Under the pieces are notes generated by a model. That model saw only the letters and a program-made list of their open reading frames with translations. It had not been told where the DNA came from and ran no database searches. DNA of 7,740 nt from Verrucomicrobiales bacterium (GTDB taxonomy: Bacteria > Verrucomicrobiota > Verrucomicrobiia > Limisphaerales > UBA1100): positions 1 to 7,740 of the forward strand of contig PBEJ01000023.1 of assembly GCA_002719595.1 (NCBI GenBank), in the 5' to 3' direction. Every line of letters starts with the position of its first letter. The stretch's first letter is position 1. A program made the translations under genes and the position numbers. This document shows, one piece after another, positions 1-6,874 of the stretch.

Positions 1-376
1 TTTCAAAACGACCCAAGCGTCCCGGAATTTTCTCTAAATAAGTTTCAGGCTCCAGGCTCTGTTCATTCCGCACCATTCCGAGATATCCATTCTGTGCTTC
101 AGGCAAGAGCTGGTCCGCTAACCCTATCAACCCCTGCCCCGCGCGTAATATCGGAACGAGTAAAATGTCCCGGGCAAGCACCCGGACATTAGTCGGAGAT
201 AAAGGAGTTTGAACCCGCTTAGACTTAGTTTCCAGATCACGGGTTGCCTCCTGCAAAATTATCAATCCCAGCTGGCCTAAAGCACGCCGGAACAATTCGG
301 TATTCGTCTTCTTATCACGTATAGTAGCCAACCGTGCCTGTGCCAAAGGATGATGGATAACGGTACAGGCTTTCAC
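1..376 (-). CDS. upp: Uracil phosphoribosyltransferase, 3' part cut off by window edge
   Basis: This cytoplasmic pyrimidine-salvage enzyme joins uracil to PRPP to give UMP and pyrophosphate. I translated the minus strand from a GTG at 376–374; 125 codons are in the window and the frame is open to base 1. Family landmarks in order are an N-terminal HHPLAQARLATIRDKKT (residues 8–24, matching the usual DHPL...LT.MRDK.T), LQEATRDL (41–48), VPILRAGQG (74–82, normally VPILRAGLG) and GYLGMVRNE...EPETYLEKIP (97–118, normally G.YRDEETL.P..YY.KLP). The C-terminal PRPP-binding loop lies outside the window. No ATG was found upstream in this frame, and the GTG overlaps the sppA stop as GTGA, so translational coupling is likely; no clear Shine-Dalgarno precedes it. 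The family call is firm. The Gln in RAGQG is slightly unusual. Confidence 0.93.
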   Translation of the reverse strand, partial: MKACTVIHHPLAQARLATIRDKKTNTELFRRALGQLGLIILQEATRDLETKSKRVQTPLSPTNVRVLARDILLVPILRAGQGLIGLADQLLPEAQNGYLGMVRNEQSLEPETYLEKIPGRLGRFE

Positions 377-1530
377 TTCGTAAAAAGATGGCTCGAAAGA
401 TAATAAGGGACACCCGGTCGCAACTGTGGAATTTCCAAACCTAAATCTACTTTGATGGTCGCAGATCGTTTTTCTTTCTGGGCTCCCCCCAAAAGTTGAA
501 AGAAATTACCAAAGTTTAAGGGCGGCTCGTTTCGAACCAACCGTGCTTTGCCTTCCGTTATTCCGAGATATTGCTCAGCAAACTTCACCACGTCATCAAA
601 ATTACCTGTCTTGTCTACCAACCCGTACTTTTCTGCATCTAAACCGGTTATGATCCGGCCATCAGCATACTCTTTCCATCCAGTAATCAACTCCTTCATA
701 TCCTTTTCAGTCCGATTGCCTTTTTTAGCACGCCCGTTCTCAACCACCTCTACAAAAGCTTTGTACGTTTGATCTATAAACTCGGTTAGAATCTTATCCT
801 GTTCAGGAGGCACCTCAGGCGAATTAAAGGGCGACAACATATCTTTATTTTTACCACTCGTATAAGTCACCGGCTTCACTCCTACCTTTTCCATAAGTCC
901 GTGAAAATTTACCGACTGCATAATAACTCCGATCGAACCCGTAATGGTCAACTCATTAGCAAAAATGAACCGACAGGGCGCGGCCACATAATATCCCCCG
1001 CTCGCAGCCATTCCTCCCATAGAAGCAATAACCGGTTTATCTATGTTTGGATCAACCTCAAACTCTCGAATTGATCTAGCGATCTCATCAGAAGCCATAA
1101 CCTCACCTCCTGGTGAATCAATGCGAAGGATCACTGCCTTTACACGATCATCATTAGCCGCCAATTGAAGCTGCTTTTTGATATTAGAAACCATATCTGA
1201 CGGCCCATAACTAGTAATCACACCGGCTATATCAATCACCGCAATCCGGTTATCGGTTTCACCATTGCGTATTGTGACCTCAGTAAATTGTGTTTTGCCC
1301 GCCCCTGCCATTTGGTTGGTAAATTCACTGAACATGGATAGCCCTAAACCACCGATTACGCAGAACCCGGCGATAATGAATAGTGTCACGGGCAAAATCA
1401 CTCGACTGCCAACTTGGCTGGATTTTGGAGCTTCTTGCGGTTGTTGAGGCGGTAAAACAGGAGGCGTCCCACTGTCATCTGGATCAGTCATGGACCGAGA
1501 ATAATGCGTGTAGCCACTTGCGACAAGCAC
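373..1530 (-). CDS. sppA: Signal peptide peptidase SppA, short single-domain type (membrane-anchored serine protease)
   Basis: SppA proteins digest cleaved signal peptides in or at the cytoplasmic membrane using a Ser-Lys dyad. With a GTG start at 1530 the product is 385 aa, about the size of the short 36 kDa-type SppA rather than the doubled E. coli form (about 618 aa). A proline-rich cytoplasmic stretch (residues 20–37) precedes one membrane segment (about 45–66); the protease domain spans about 95–325. The substrate groove includes RIDSPGGE (136–143). The nucleophile is predicted as Ser177 in MAASGGYY, followed by GSIGV (198–202). The general base is predicted as Lys229 in SGKNKD; the 52-residue Ser–Lys spacing matches that known for Bacillus SppA. 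The start is uncertain: an ATG at 1491 (Met14) would remove 13 residues, and the GTG has only an AAGGGG (1544–1539) upstream. It is divergent from nusA and overlaps upp by 4 nt. Confidence 0.93.
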   Translation of the reverse strand: MLVASGYTHYSRSMTDPDDSGTPPVLPPQQPQEAPKSSQVGSRVILPVTLFIIAGFCVIGGLGLSMFSEFTNQMAGAGKTQFTEVTIRNGETDNRIAVIDIAGVITSYGPSDMVSNIKKQLQLAANDDRVKAVILRIDSPGGEVMASDEIARSIREFEVDPNIDKPVIASMGGMAASGGYYVAAPCRFIFANELTITGSIGVIMQSVNFHGLMEKVGVKPVTYTSGKNKDMLSPFNSPEVPPEQDKILTEFIDQTYKAFVEVVENGRAKKGNRTEKDMKELITGWKEYADGRIITGLDAEKYGLVDKTGNFDDVVKFAEQYLGITEGKARLVRNEPPLNFGNFFQLLGGAQKEKRSATIKVDLGLEIPQLRPGVPYYLSSHLFTK

Positions 1531-1542
1531 CTGATTTGCCCC

Positions 1543-1571
1543 TTGACGAACCTGACTACCCCAACTAATCT
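1543..1571 (+). promoter_or_regulatory. Likely sigma-70-type promoter of the nusA–ribF operon
   Basis: TTGACG (1543–1548, five of six matches to the -35 consensus) is followed after exactly 17 nt by TAATCT (1566–1571). That hexamer keeps the most important -10 bases (first T, second A, last T) but misses the middle three. A start near 1578 would give a leader of roughly 105 nt before the nusA ATG at 1685. The -35 overlaps the only Shine-Dalgarno-like bases of the GTG start of sppA on the other strand. It is the best promoter I found in the divergent gap. Confidence 0.55.
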
Positions 1572-1597
1572 TACTACGACAGGTGGGTTTGGCTGAA
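1568..1597 (-). promoter_or_regulatory. Weak candidate promoter for sppA–upp
   Basis: On the minus strand a TAAGAT (1573–1568, four of six matches to TATAAT) lies 18 nt downstream of TTCAGC (1597–1592), a poor -35. Transcription would start near 1561, about 30 nt before the GTG and 70 nt before the alternative ATG of sppA. The -10 overlaps that of the opposite-facing nusA promoter. This is pattern inference only; the weak -35 makes it tentative. Confidence 0.3.
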
Positions 1598-1607
1598 TTA
1601 TCAGCTA
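1590..1607 (+). other. Leader hairpin upstream of nusA
   Basis: GCTGA (1592–1596) pairs with TCAGC (1601–1605) around an ATTA tetraloop, and the stem can extend by one G·U and one T–A pair to 1590/1607. It lies between the predicted nusA transcription start and the intrinsic terminator, so it could be a pausing or protein-binding element. It would also compete with a weak alternative pairing of GGTTT (1586–1590) with AAACC (1624–1628) in the terminator stem. Function is inferred from position only. Confidence 0.4.
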
Positions 1608-1613
1608 CGAGAG

Positions 1614-1640
1614 AGTCGGTTTTAAACCGGCTTTTTTGTT
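1614..1640 (+). terminator. Intrinsic terminator in the nusA leader (candidate attenuator)
   Basis: Bases 1614–1620 pair with 1626–1632, an AGTCGGT/ACCGGCT stem with a single T·G wobble at 1616/1630. A fifth T–A pair at 1621/1625 may tighten the loop. Six T residues (1632–1637) follow at once, then GTT. This is the classic form of a Rho-independent terminator on the plus strand. No gene ends just upstream on this strand: the neighbour sppA runs the other way. The element therefore sits between the likely promoter and nusA. The simplest reading is an attenuator that stops part of the transcription of the operon. An alternative is the end of a small RNA of about 60 nt. Confidence 0.75.
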
Positions 1641-1646
1641 CCCCGA

Positions 1647-1685
1647 ATGGTGAGAGCCAGCTTGTCCATACACGTATTAAGCTAA
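1647..1685 (+). CDS. Possible 12-codon leader ORF coupled to nusA
   Basis: An ATG at 1647 opens a reading frame for MVRASLSIHVLS. It ends at TAA 1683–1685, whose last base is the first base of the nusA ATG (TAATG). It lies after the leader terminator and in a different frame from nusA. A stop–start overlap of this kind often allows re-initiation, which would help a nusA start that has no visible Shine-Dalgarno sequence. Against it, the little ORF has no Shine-Dalgarno either, and an ORF this short can arise by chance. Confidence 0.2.
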   Translation: MVRASLSIHVLS

Positions 1686-3109
1686 TGGAAAATGGAGTAA
1701 ATAGCGCTGAATTACAGGCACTTTTAGATTATTACGAAAAGGAAAAGGGCATCGGCCGCGACGCACTCAATGAGGCCATCAAGGAAGCATTGGAGGCTGC
1801 AGCAAAAAAAGCGATTGGTGCCAGTCGCGATCTTAGGGTAGAGACTGACCCAAAATCAGGTCAACTTCGTGCATATGCTAAGCTTGTTGTAGTAGATCGG
1901 GTTACTAACCCTCAGGATGAAATCTCACGCTTTGATGCTCTCCAAATCGTAGACGAAGCTAGTGTGGGGGATGAAATCGAAAAAGAGGTTACACCCAACG
2001 GTTTTGGGCGGATTGCTGCTCAGTATGCCAGTCAAAATCTCAAACAGCATCTACGACGCGCGGAAAAGGCGCTGATTTTTGATGAGTTCAAGGATCGGGT
2101 TGGAGATATTGTCAGAGGTACCGTAAGACGATTTGAACGAAGCGATGTAATCATTGATCTTGGACGTTATGAAGCCAGCTTGCCCAGCCGGGAAAGAGTA
2201 CCAATTGAGGAATATCAACCAGGAGAACAACTGCGCTGCTTTGTTAAAGCCGTCGAAGAAACCGGGCGAGGCCCTGAAATCGTACTCTCCCGCTCAGCGC
2301 CTGAATTTGTGGTTAAATTATTTACCCTGGAAGTTTCAGAGATTGCCGATGGCACAGTGCAGATTATTTCAGTAGCACGTGAACCCGGATGGCGCACAAA
2401 ACTTGCCGTACACTCCGATGATGAACGAGTTGACCCAGTCGGAGCCTGCGTTGGACTCCGAGGCCAACGGGTAAAAAATATTGTCCGTGAGCTTAACAAT
2501 GAAAAAGTAGATATCATTCACTGGAACCCAGACATTCGTGAATTTGTTGCGGAAGCTTTGAAACCGGCTGAACTACGTGAGGTCGAAGTAAATGAATCGG
2601 ATAAGCGAATTCAAGTTTGGGTCTCAGAAGATCAGCTTTCTCTTGCAATAGGCAAACGCGGCCAAAATGCCCGACTGGCCTCTCGGTTAACCGGTTGGCA
2701 AATTGATATTGATGCTGAAGCAGTTGAGACGCTGACCTTTGACGATCAAGTTGCAGATGCTGTTAACGCCCTTTCTTCTCTGCCCGGAATAAATCAAGAA
2801 CTTGCTCAGACACTCGTTAACAGTGGCTTTCATTCGGTTAACGACCTGAAGCAAATCGAACCCGGTGATCTAGATGGTATTTCCGGTCTGGAGGAGCACA
2901 CTGAACTTATAATTGCTGCGGCCAGCGGCCAAGCCTCTGAAAAAATCGAGACAGTCGAAGAGACTAATGAACCGTCATTACCAGAGGAACCTGAAGTGGA
3001 GCCCCCCTCTTCTGAGGAGCAATTAAAAGAGGATGCCCAAGAAAACGCAGAAACCCCTCAAACCGAAGATTCTCCAAATACGGATAATTCCGAGGATATT
3101 GAAGAATAA
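1685..3109 (+). CDS. nusA: Transcription termination/antitermination factor NusA
   Basis: NusA binds RNA polymerase and nascent RNA, promotes pausing and intrinsic termination, and takes part in antitermination complexes. From ATG 1685 the product is 474 aa. The N-terminal polymerase-binding domain covers about 1–135. An S1 domain (140–203, GDIVRGTVRRFERSDVIIDLG) follows, then KH1 (GLRG at 257–260) and KH2 (GKRG at 323–326, in the hallmark LAIGKRGQN). One helix-hairpin-helix-like unit (about 362–415) precedes a Glu/Asp/Pro/Ser-rich tail (417–474). The E. coli protein instead has two acidic repeats. The frame stays open upstream to a GTG at 1583, but those 34 residues do not resemble NusA and run across the leader terminator, so I chose the ATG where homology begins. 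It heads the operon; rimP, the usual upstream gene, is missing. Confidence 0.97.
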   Translation: MENGVNSAELQALLDYYEKEKGIGRDALNEAIKEALEAAAKKAIGASRDLRVETDPKSGQLRAYAKLVVVDRVTNPQDEISRFDALQIVDEASVGDEIEKEVTPNGFGRIAAQYASQNLKQHLRRAEKALIFDEFKDRVGDIVRGTVRRFERSDVIIDLGRYEASLPSRERVPIEEYQPGEQLRCFVKAVEETGRGPEIVLSRSAPEFVVKLFTLEVSEIADGTVQIISVAREPGWRTKLAVHSDDERVDPVGACVGLRGQRVKNIVRELNNEKVDIIHWNPDIREFVAEALKPAELREVEVNESDKRIQVWVSEDQLSLAIGKRGQNARLASRLTGWQIDIDAEAVETLTFDDQVADAVNALSSLPGINQELAQTLVNSGFHSVNDLKQIEPGDLDGISGLEEHTELIIAAASGQASEKIETVEETNEPSLPEEPEVEPPSSEEQLKEDAQENAETPQTEDSPNTDNSEDIEE

Positions 3110-3124
3110 GATTCCGACTGATAC

Positions 3125-5512
3125 ATGCCCGTACGAATTTACGAAATAGCCAAAAGCCTAGGTGTTCAGAGTAAAGACGTTCTGGCAAAAGCTAAGGAGT
3201 TAAACATCTCCAATGCCAAGGTAGCCTCCAGTTCACTGGACAAAATCACGGCAGAATACCTTGAGCAGCAACTTTCCATAGAGCTAAAGCCTGCTAAACC
3301 TGAGTCTCCAGCCGAATCCGAATCTTCGACTGAAACCACTGCTGTGGAGGAATCCCCCAGCGGACCTGTGTTAATCGTAGCCGACGAGCCGCAAATACAG
3401 GAAATCGAGCCAGAAAGTGAAGTAGACTCTGATAGCGAAGATTCTTCGCCTTCAGAGCAGGACGATTCTGTCGTAACCGAAGCCACTGAAAGCAAAGAAC
3501 AAGAAACTGCCGGTGAGCCTACTGAAACCAAAGCTCCAACCAGCCCGAAGGTAGGACAGCACGTTGGTTTCGTTGATTTAGGGGGTATGCCCACTCGGCG
3601 TGAGCCCAGACGGCGTGAGAAAAAAGAGGATAAAAAGAAGCCCTCACCCGCCGACAAAAGAACCTCCAGCAGCCCTACTCGACCCAGTGCTCCCAAGTTC
3701 ACAGCCAAAGCCGACGCACCGGTTATTACACTCAAACCGCCCATCATGGTGCGAGAACTCGCCGAAGCCATCAACCGCAAGCCCTTCCAACTCATTGCCG
3801 ATCTTATGCAGCTCGGCGTGTTTGCTAACGTCAACCAAGCTATTGATGAACCGACCGCTCAGCAGCTCTGCGCTAAGAACGGATTTAAATTTGAAGCCAA
3901 GAAACGTCAACGCGATGCCAGCGCGCCAGCGCCTATTCAGGAAAATAAACTCGAACTGGATACTGACGACGAAGAAAAAGACCTCAAGCCCCGCCCGCCC
4001 GTAGTCGCCGTAATGGGCCATGTAGATCACGGTAAAACCACTTTGCTTGATGCAATCAGAAAAGCCGATGTTGTATCCGGTGAAGCCGGAGGCATCACTC
4101 AACATATCGGCGCCTATTCAATTGATGTCCCTCACCCAGAAAACAAAAAACGCCTGGAACCCATCACTTTTTTGGATACCCCAGGTCACGCCGCTTTTAG
4201 TGCTATGCGGGCACGTGGCGCCAACGTCACTGACATAATTGTCCTAGTGGTGGCAGCTGATGATGGAATGATGCCACAAACTATTGAGTCAGTTAACCAT
4301 GCAAAGGCATCTGGAGCGACAATCATCGTTGCAGTTAATAAGTGCGACCTGCCTGCGGCAAACCCAACGCGACCACGAGAACAACTAGCTGAACATGGAC
4401 TTGGCGCTGAAGATTGGGGAGGTGACACACTTTATGTGGATGTATCTGCCGTTAAAGGCCAAGGCGTTGATAAACTTCTAGATGCTATCCTGTTACAAGC
4501 CGAACTGCTTGAACTTAAGGCCAACCCAAACCGGCGGGCAATGGGTAATGTCATCGAATCAGGAATGGAACAAGGTGGCCCAACAGCCACAGTCTTAGTA
4601 CGCAAGGGTACGCTGAATGTGGGTGATATTGTAATTTGTGGACAACACTATGGAAAAGCCCGCGCGCTCATTAACGAGGATGGCCAGCGGATGAAGACTG
4701 CCGGCCCCTCTTACGCAGTGAAGCTACTGGGTTTAAACGGCGTACCGGAAGCGGGTGATGAATTCAACTCTGTGGATAACGAAAAAGCTGCGCGTGATCT
4801 TGCAGAAAAACGCGGCGAAGCGGCCCATAAAGAAAAGTTAGAGGGTAGGACCGCTGGGATAACATTGGAAAATCTTTTCGACCAGATAGATGCTTCCTCA
4901 TCCAAAACACTCAAAGTAATCGTAAAAGCCGACACTCAAGGATCTGTCGAGGCAATCGTTGAATCATTAAGCAAAATTGAATCTGAAAAAGTTGTATTAG
5001 AAGTCATCCACAGCGCCGTAGGCACAGTCACCGAAAGTGATGTCCATTTGGCAGCAGGATCTCAAGCCGTTGTTTTAGGATTTCACACCCGCGTAGACAA
5101 AACTGCTCCAGATGCCGCGAAAGCACACGGCGTGCAAATCAAACAATACAAAATCATCTACGAACTCATCGATGAGGTAAAGGATGCCATGGCAGGGCTT
5201 CTTGAGCCAATTGAAAAGACCGTTGTTATCGGAACGGCTGAAGTTCGGCAACTATTCCCCCTGAGCAAAGGGGGAAATGTAGCTGGATGCATGGTTACAG
5301 ACGGGCATATCAAACGAGGCAATGTACGGGTAATGCGCGGCAACAAAGAACTTCATACAGGCCCCATCCATACATTACGCCGATTCAAAGACAACGTAGA
5401 TGTTGTTAGATCAGGCATGGACTGTGGCATTCGGGTAGACGGATATGAGAACTACGAAGAAGGAGACATAATTCAATCCGTCACCACTGAGAAAATTGCA
5501 GCCACTCTTTAA
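3125..5512 (+). CDS. infB: Translation initiation factor IF-2
   Basis: IF-2 is the GTPase that places fMet-tRNA on the 30S subunit and drives 50S joining. The 795-aa product begins with an IF2_N-type helical unit (1–50, [14 protein letters not shown]). An acidic Ser/Glu-rich linker (57–140), a short [14 protein letters not shown] segment (143–156) and a Lys/Arg-rich linker (157–200) follow, then a second IF2_N unit (about 203–257). The G domain has all its motifs: GHVDHGKT 298–305 (G1), Thr325 in GGITQHIGA (G2), DTPGH 351–355 (G3), NKCD 405–408 (G4) and SAVKG 441–445 (G5). A beta-barrel domain, the IF-2 central domain and the C-terminal fMet-tRNA-binding barrel complete it. It starts 15 nt after nusA with no clear Shine-Dalgarno. 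Complete and ordinary in its core; the linker is the variable part. Confidence 0.98.
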   Translation: MPVRIYEIAKSLGVQSKDVLAKAKELNISNAKVASSSLDKITAEYLEQQLSIELKPAKPESPAESESSTETTAVEESPSGPVLIVADEPQIQEIEPESEVDSDSEDSSPSEQDDSVVTEATESKEQETAGEPTETKAPTSPKVGQHVGFVDLGGMPTRREPRRREKKEDKKKPSPADKRTSSSPTRPSAPKFTAKADAPVITLKPPIMVRELAEAINRKPFQLIADLMQLGVFANVNQAIDEPTAQQLCAKNGFKFEAKKRQRDASAPAPIQENKLELDTDDEEKDLKPRPPVVAVMGHVDHGKTTLLDAIRKADVVSGEAGGITQHIGAYSIDVPHPENKKRLEPITFLDTPGHAAFSAMRARGANVTDIIVLVVAADDGMMPQTIESVNHAKASGATIIVAVNKCDLPAANPTRPREQLAEHGLGAEDWGGDTLYVDVSAVKGQGVDKLLDAILLQAELLELKANPNRRAMGNVIESGMEQGGPTATVLVRKGTLNVGDIVICGQHYGKARALINEDGQRMKTAGPSYAVKLLGLNGVPEAGDEFNSVDNEKAARDLAEKRGEAAHKEKLEGRTAGITLENLFDQIDASSSKTLKVIVKADTQGSVEAIVESLSKIESEKVVLEVIHSAVGTVTESDVHLAAGSQAVVLGFHTRVDKTAPDAAKAHGVQIKQYKIIYELIDEVKDAMAGLLEPIEKTVVIGTAEVRQLFPLSKGGNVAGCMVTDGHIKRGNVRVMRGNKELHTGPIHTLRRFKDNVDVVRSGMDCGIRVDGYENYEEGDIIQSVTTEKIAATL
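5255..5276 (+). other. Perfect 7-bp inverted repeat inside infB
   Basis: TTCCCCC (5255–5261) and GGGGGAA (5270–5276) form a GC-rich hairpin with an 8-nt loop. They encode FPLSKGGN in the C-terminal domain of IF-2. No T-tract follows, so it is not an intrinsic terminator. It might slow ribosomes, mark an RNA processing site or be a by-product of the protein sequence. Confidence 0.4.
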
Positions 5513-5530
5513 ATAAAATCAGAATTTAAA

Positions 5531-5887
5531 ATGCCCTCGCTCCGTCATGAACGAGTTCGTGAGTTACTCAAGCGCGCAATCGGTAACATTCTTAGAAGAG
5601 AATTAAGTACTTCAGAATATGGCTTAGTAAGCGTAAACGATGTGGGGGTAGCAAGCGATCTGCATTCAGCTACAGTGTTTGTTAGCGTTCTGGGGAGCAA
5701 AACTCAACGGCATGCCGCAGTCCAACGACTTACACAAGATCGTTCTCATTTCCAATACATACTAGGCCAGGAGGTCGTATTAAAATATACCCCTAAAATT
5801 AAATTTAAACTAAATGATGCCATTGCGGAGGGAGATCGTGTTTTATCTTTACTTGAAGAGCTGGACGAAAAAGGAAAGCCAAAATAG
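5531..5887 (+). CDS. rbfA: Ribosome-binding factor A (30S maturation)
   Basis: RbfA binds the young 30S subunit near helix 1 of 16S rRNA and assists late maturation, notably in the cold. The 118-aa product matches the family length and fits its single KH-like domain. It opens with basic RHERVRELLKRAIGNILRREL (5–25). The usual strand region VSVNDVGVASDLHSATVFVSVLG (33–55) comes next, and the C-terminal signature ILGQEVVLKYTPKIKFKLNDAIAEGDRVLSLL (77–108) matches the R.TP.L.F..D.SIE.G..I..LL pattern. It starts 18 nt after infB in an A/T-rich spacer without Shine-Dalgarno, and its TAG stop shares one base with the nrnA GTG. The order infB–rbfA–nrnA–truB is common, which supports the call. Confidence 0.95.
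   Translation: MPSLRHERVRELLKRAIGNILRRELSTSEYGLVSVNDVGVASDLHSATVFVSVLGSKTQRHAAVQRLTQDRSHFQYILGQEVVLKYTPKIKFKLNDAIAEGDRVLSLLEELDEKGKPK
5871..5878 (+). promoter_or_regulatory. Shine-Dalgarno for nrnA
   Basis: AAGGAAAG lies 8 nt before the GTG at 5887, inside the end of rbfA. It supports the GTG as start, with the stop–start overlap TAGTG. It is the only convincing Shine-Dalgarno among the start sites in this operon. Confidence 0.6.
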
Positions 5888-6870
5888 TGAAAAAACGACT
5901 CAAAATCCTGGATCGAATTATTCACGAACTTAAGTCTGCTAAACATATAGCTATTGCGGGACACATGCGCCCCGATGGAGATTGCATCGGTAGCCAACTA
6001 GCCGTCGCATATGCTGTCAAAAGTTTGGGCAAAAAAGTATCCGTGCTAAATGAAGACGTAATGCCCAAAAAACTGGCGTTTTTGGACCCCGGCAAAATTT
6101 TAAAAAGCCCTAATAAACCGGTTGAATACGACAGTGTAGTTGTCACTGACTGCGCAAGTTACGAGAGAATGGGTGCGGTAGGTGAGGCCATTAGTAAACG
6201 TGGGACATTAATCAACATTGACCATCATGGATCCAATTCACGTTATGGTGATATTAACTGGATTGATCCAAGCTCCGCCAGCAGCGGCGAGCTCATCTTC
6301 AGGCTTATCAAACAAGCCAATTGGAAAATCACCCCATCAATTGCCGATTGTCTTTTTACCGCAATTAGCACTGATACCGGTAGTTTTCAGTATGCCACAA
6401 CTCGACCTTCAACCTATCAAATCGCTGCTGAGCTAGTTGAGAAAGGAGCAAATGTTGGCCGCATATGTGAAGAGGTTTACCAAAGCCATCCCCTTTCAAG
6501 AGTAAAACTTCTAAGACATGTTTATAACAGCTTCAAACTGATTGAAAAAAATCAAATTGCATATTTCTGGATTCGAAAGGCTGATTACAAAAGAGCCAGA
6601 GCTTTACCCGACGAAAGCGAGGGGCTTATTGATCACATTCGTGATATTGAAGGAGTGAAAATTGCCTGTCTTTTTGAGGAAATAGAACCTGAGATCACGC
6701 GAATTAGTTTTCGCTCCAAATTGCCGGAATTAGACGTCTCAACAATCGCTGTTTCTTTTGGCGGAGGAGGCCATCAATCTGCTGCGGGAGTACGCATAAC
6801 TGGAAAACAACAAACCTTGCAGCGCAAGGTGCTTTACGCCTTAAAAGAAGCTTTGGCGAAAATTCAATAG
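5887..6870 (+). CDS. nrnA: DHH-family phosphoesterase, NrnA-type nanoRNase/pAp phosphatase
   Basis: NrnA-type enzymes degrade 2–5-nt RNA fragments to mononucleotides and dephosphorylate pAp, using a Mn2+ centre. The 327-aa product has both domains. The N-terminal DHH domain carries motif I HMRPDGDCIGS (His26, Asp30, Asp32), motif II VVTDCA (Asp88), motif III DHH (112–114) and motif IV STDTG (Asp163). The C-terminal DHHA1 domain carries the GGGGH substrate loop (292–296) followed by QSAAG. All metal ligands expected for the family are present. The GTG start overlaps the rbfA stop by one base and has a good Shine-Dalgarno. Its place between ribosome-assembly and tRNA-modification genes suggests co-expression with RNA metabolism. 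DHH proteins can differ in preference (nanoRNA, pAp, cyclic dinucleotide products), so the exact substrate is inferred. Confidence 0.9.
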   Translation: MKKRLKILDRIIHELKSAKHIAIAGHMRPDGDCIGSQLAVAYAVKSLGKKVSVLNEDVMPKKLAFLDPGKILKSPNKPVEYDSVVVTDCASYERMGAVGEAISKRGTLINIDHHGSNSRYGDINWIDPSSASSGELIFRLIKQANWKITPSIADCLFTAISTDTGSFQYATTRPSTYQIAAELVEKGANVGRICEEVYQSHPLSRVKLLRHVYNSFKLIEKNQIAYFWIRKADYKRARALPDESEGLIDHIRDIEGVKIACLFEEIEPEITRISFRSKLPELDVSTIAVSFGGGGHQSAAGVRITGKQQTLQRKVLYALKEALAKIQ

Positions 6871-6874
6871 TAAA

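Noticed and set aside
548..772. Plus-strand open frame opposite sppA
   Set aside because: No recognisable motif, and the minus strand codes for the conserved SppA protease domain here.
1583..1684. In-frame GTG at 1583 as the start of nusA (34 extra residues)
   Set aside because: The extra residues do not resemble the NusA N-terminus and the codons cover the leader terminator hairpin; the GTG would also be only a few bases from the predicted transcription start.
1531..1684. tRNA gene before nusA, as metY in E. coli
   Set aside because: No cloverleaf, T-loop GGTTCGA-type sequence or CCA end is visible; the stretch holds a promoter, hairpins and a terminator instead.
3580..3589. Internal start for a short IF-2 form (ATG at 3587 after AGGGGG)
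   Set aside because: The purine run is only one base from the ATG, too close for normal Shine-Dalgarno use, although internal starts are known for E. coli infB.
3166..3834. Long antisense open frame (222 codons) opposite infB
   Set aside because: It is rich in Ser, as expected for the complement of the Glu/Ser-rich linker codons, shows no family motif, and lies wholly inside a well-supported gene.
3644..4105. Antisense open frame of 153 codons opposite infB
   Set aside because: It mirrors the second IF2_N unit and the start of the G domain; no domain or start signal was seen.
5513..5530. Operon break between infB and rbfA
   Set aside because: The 18-nt A/T-rich spacer has no hairpin and no T-tract after a stem, and the gene order is that of a known operon.
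5746..5997. Antisense open frame across the rbfA–nrnA junction
   Set aside because: It lies opposite two conserved genes, has no family motif and a Ser/Lys-biased composition typical of a shadow frame.
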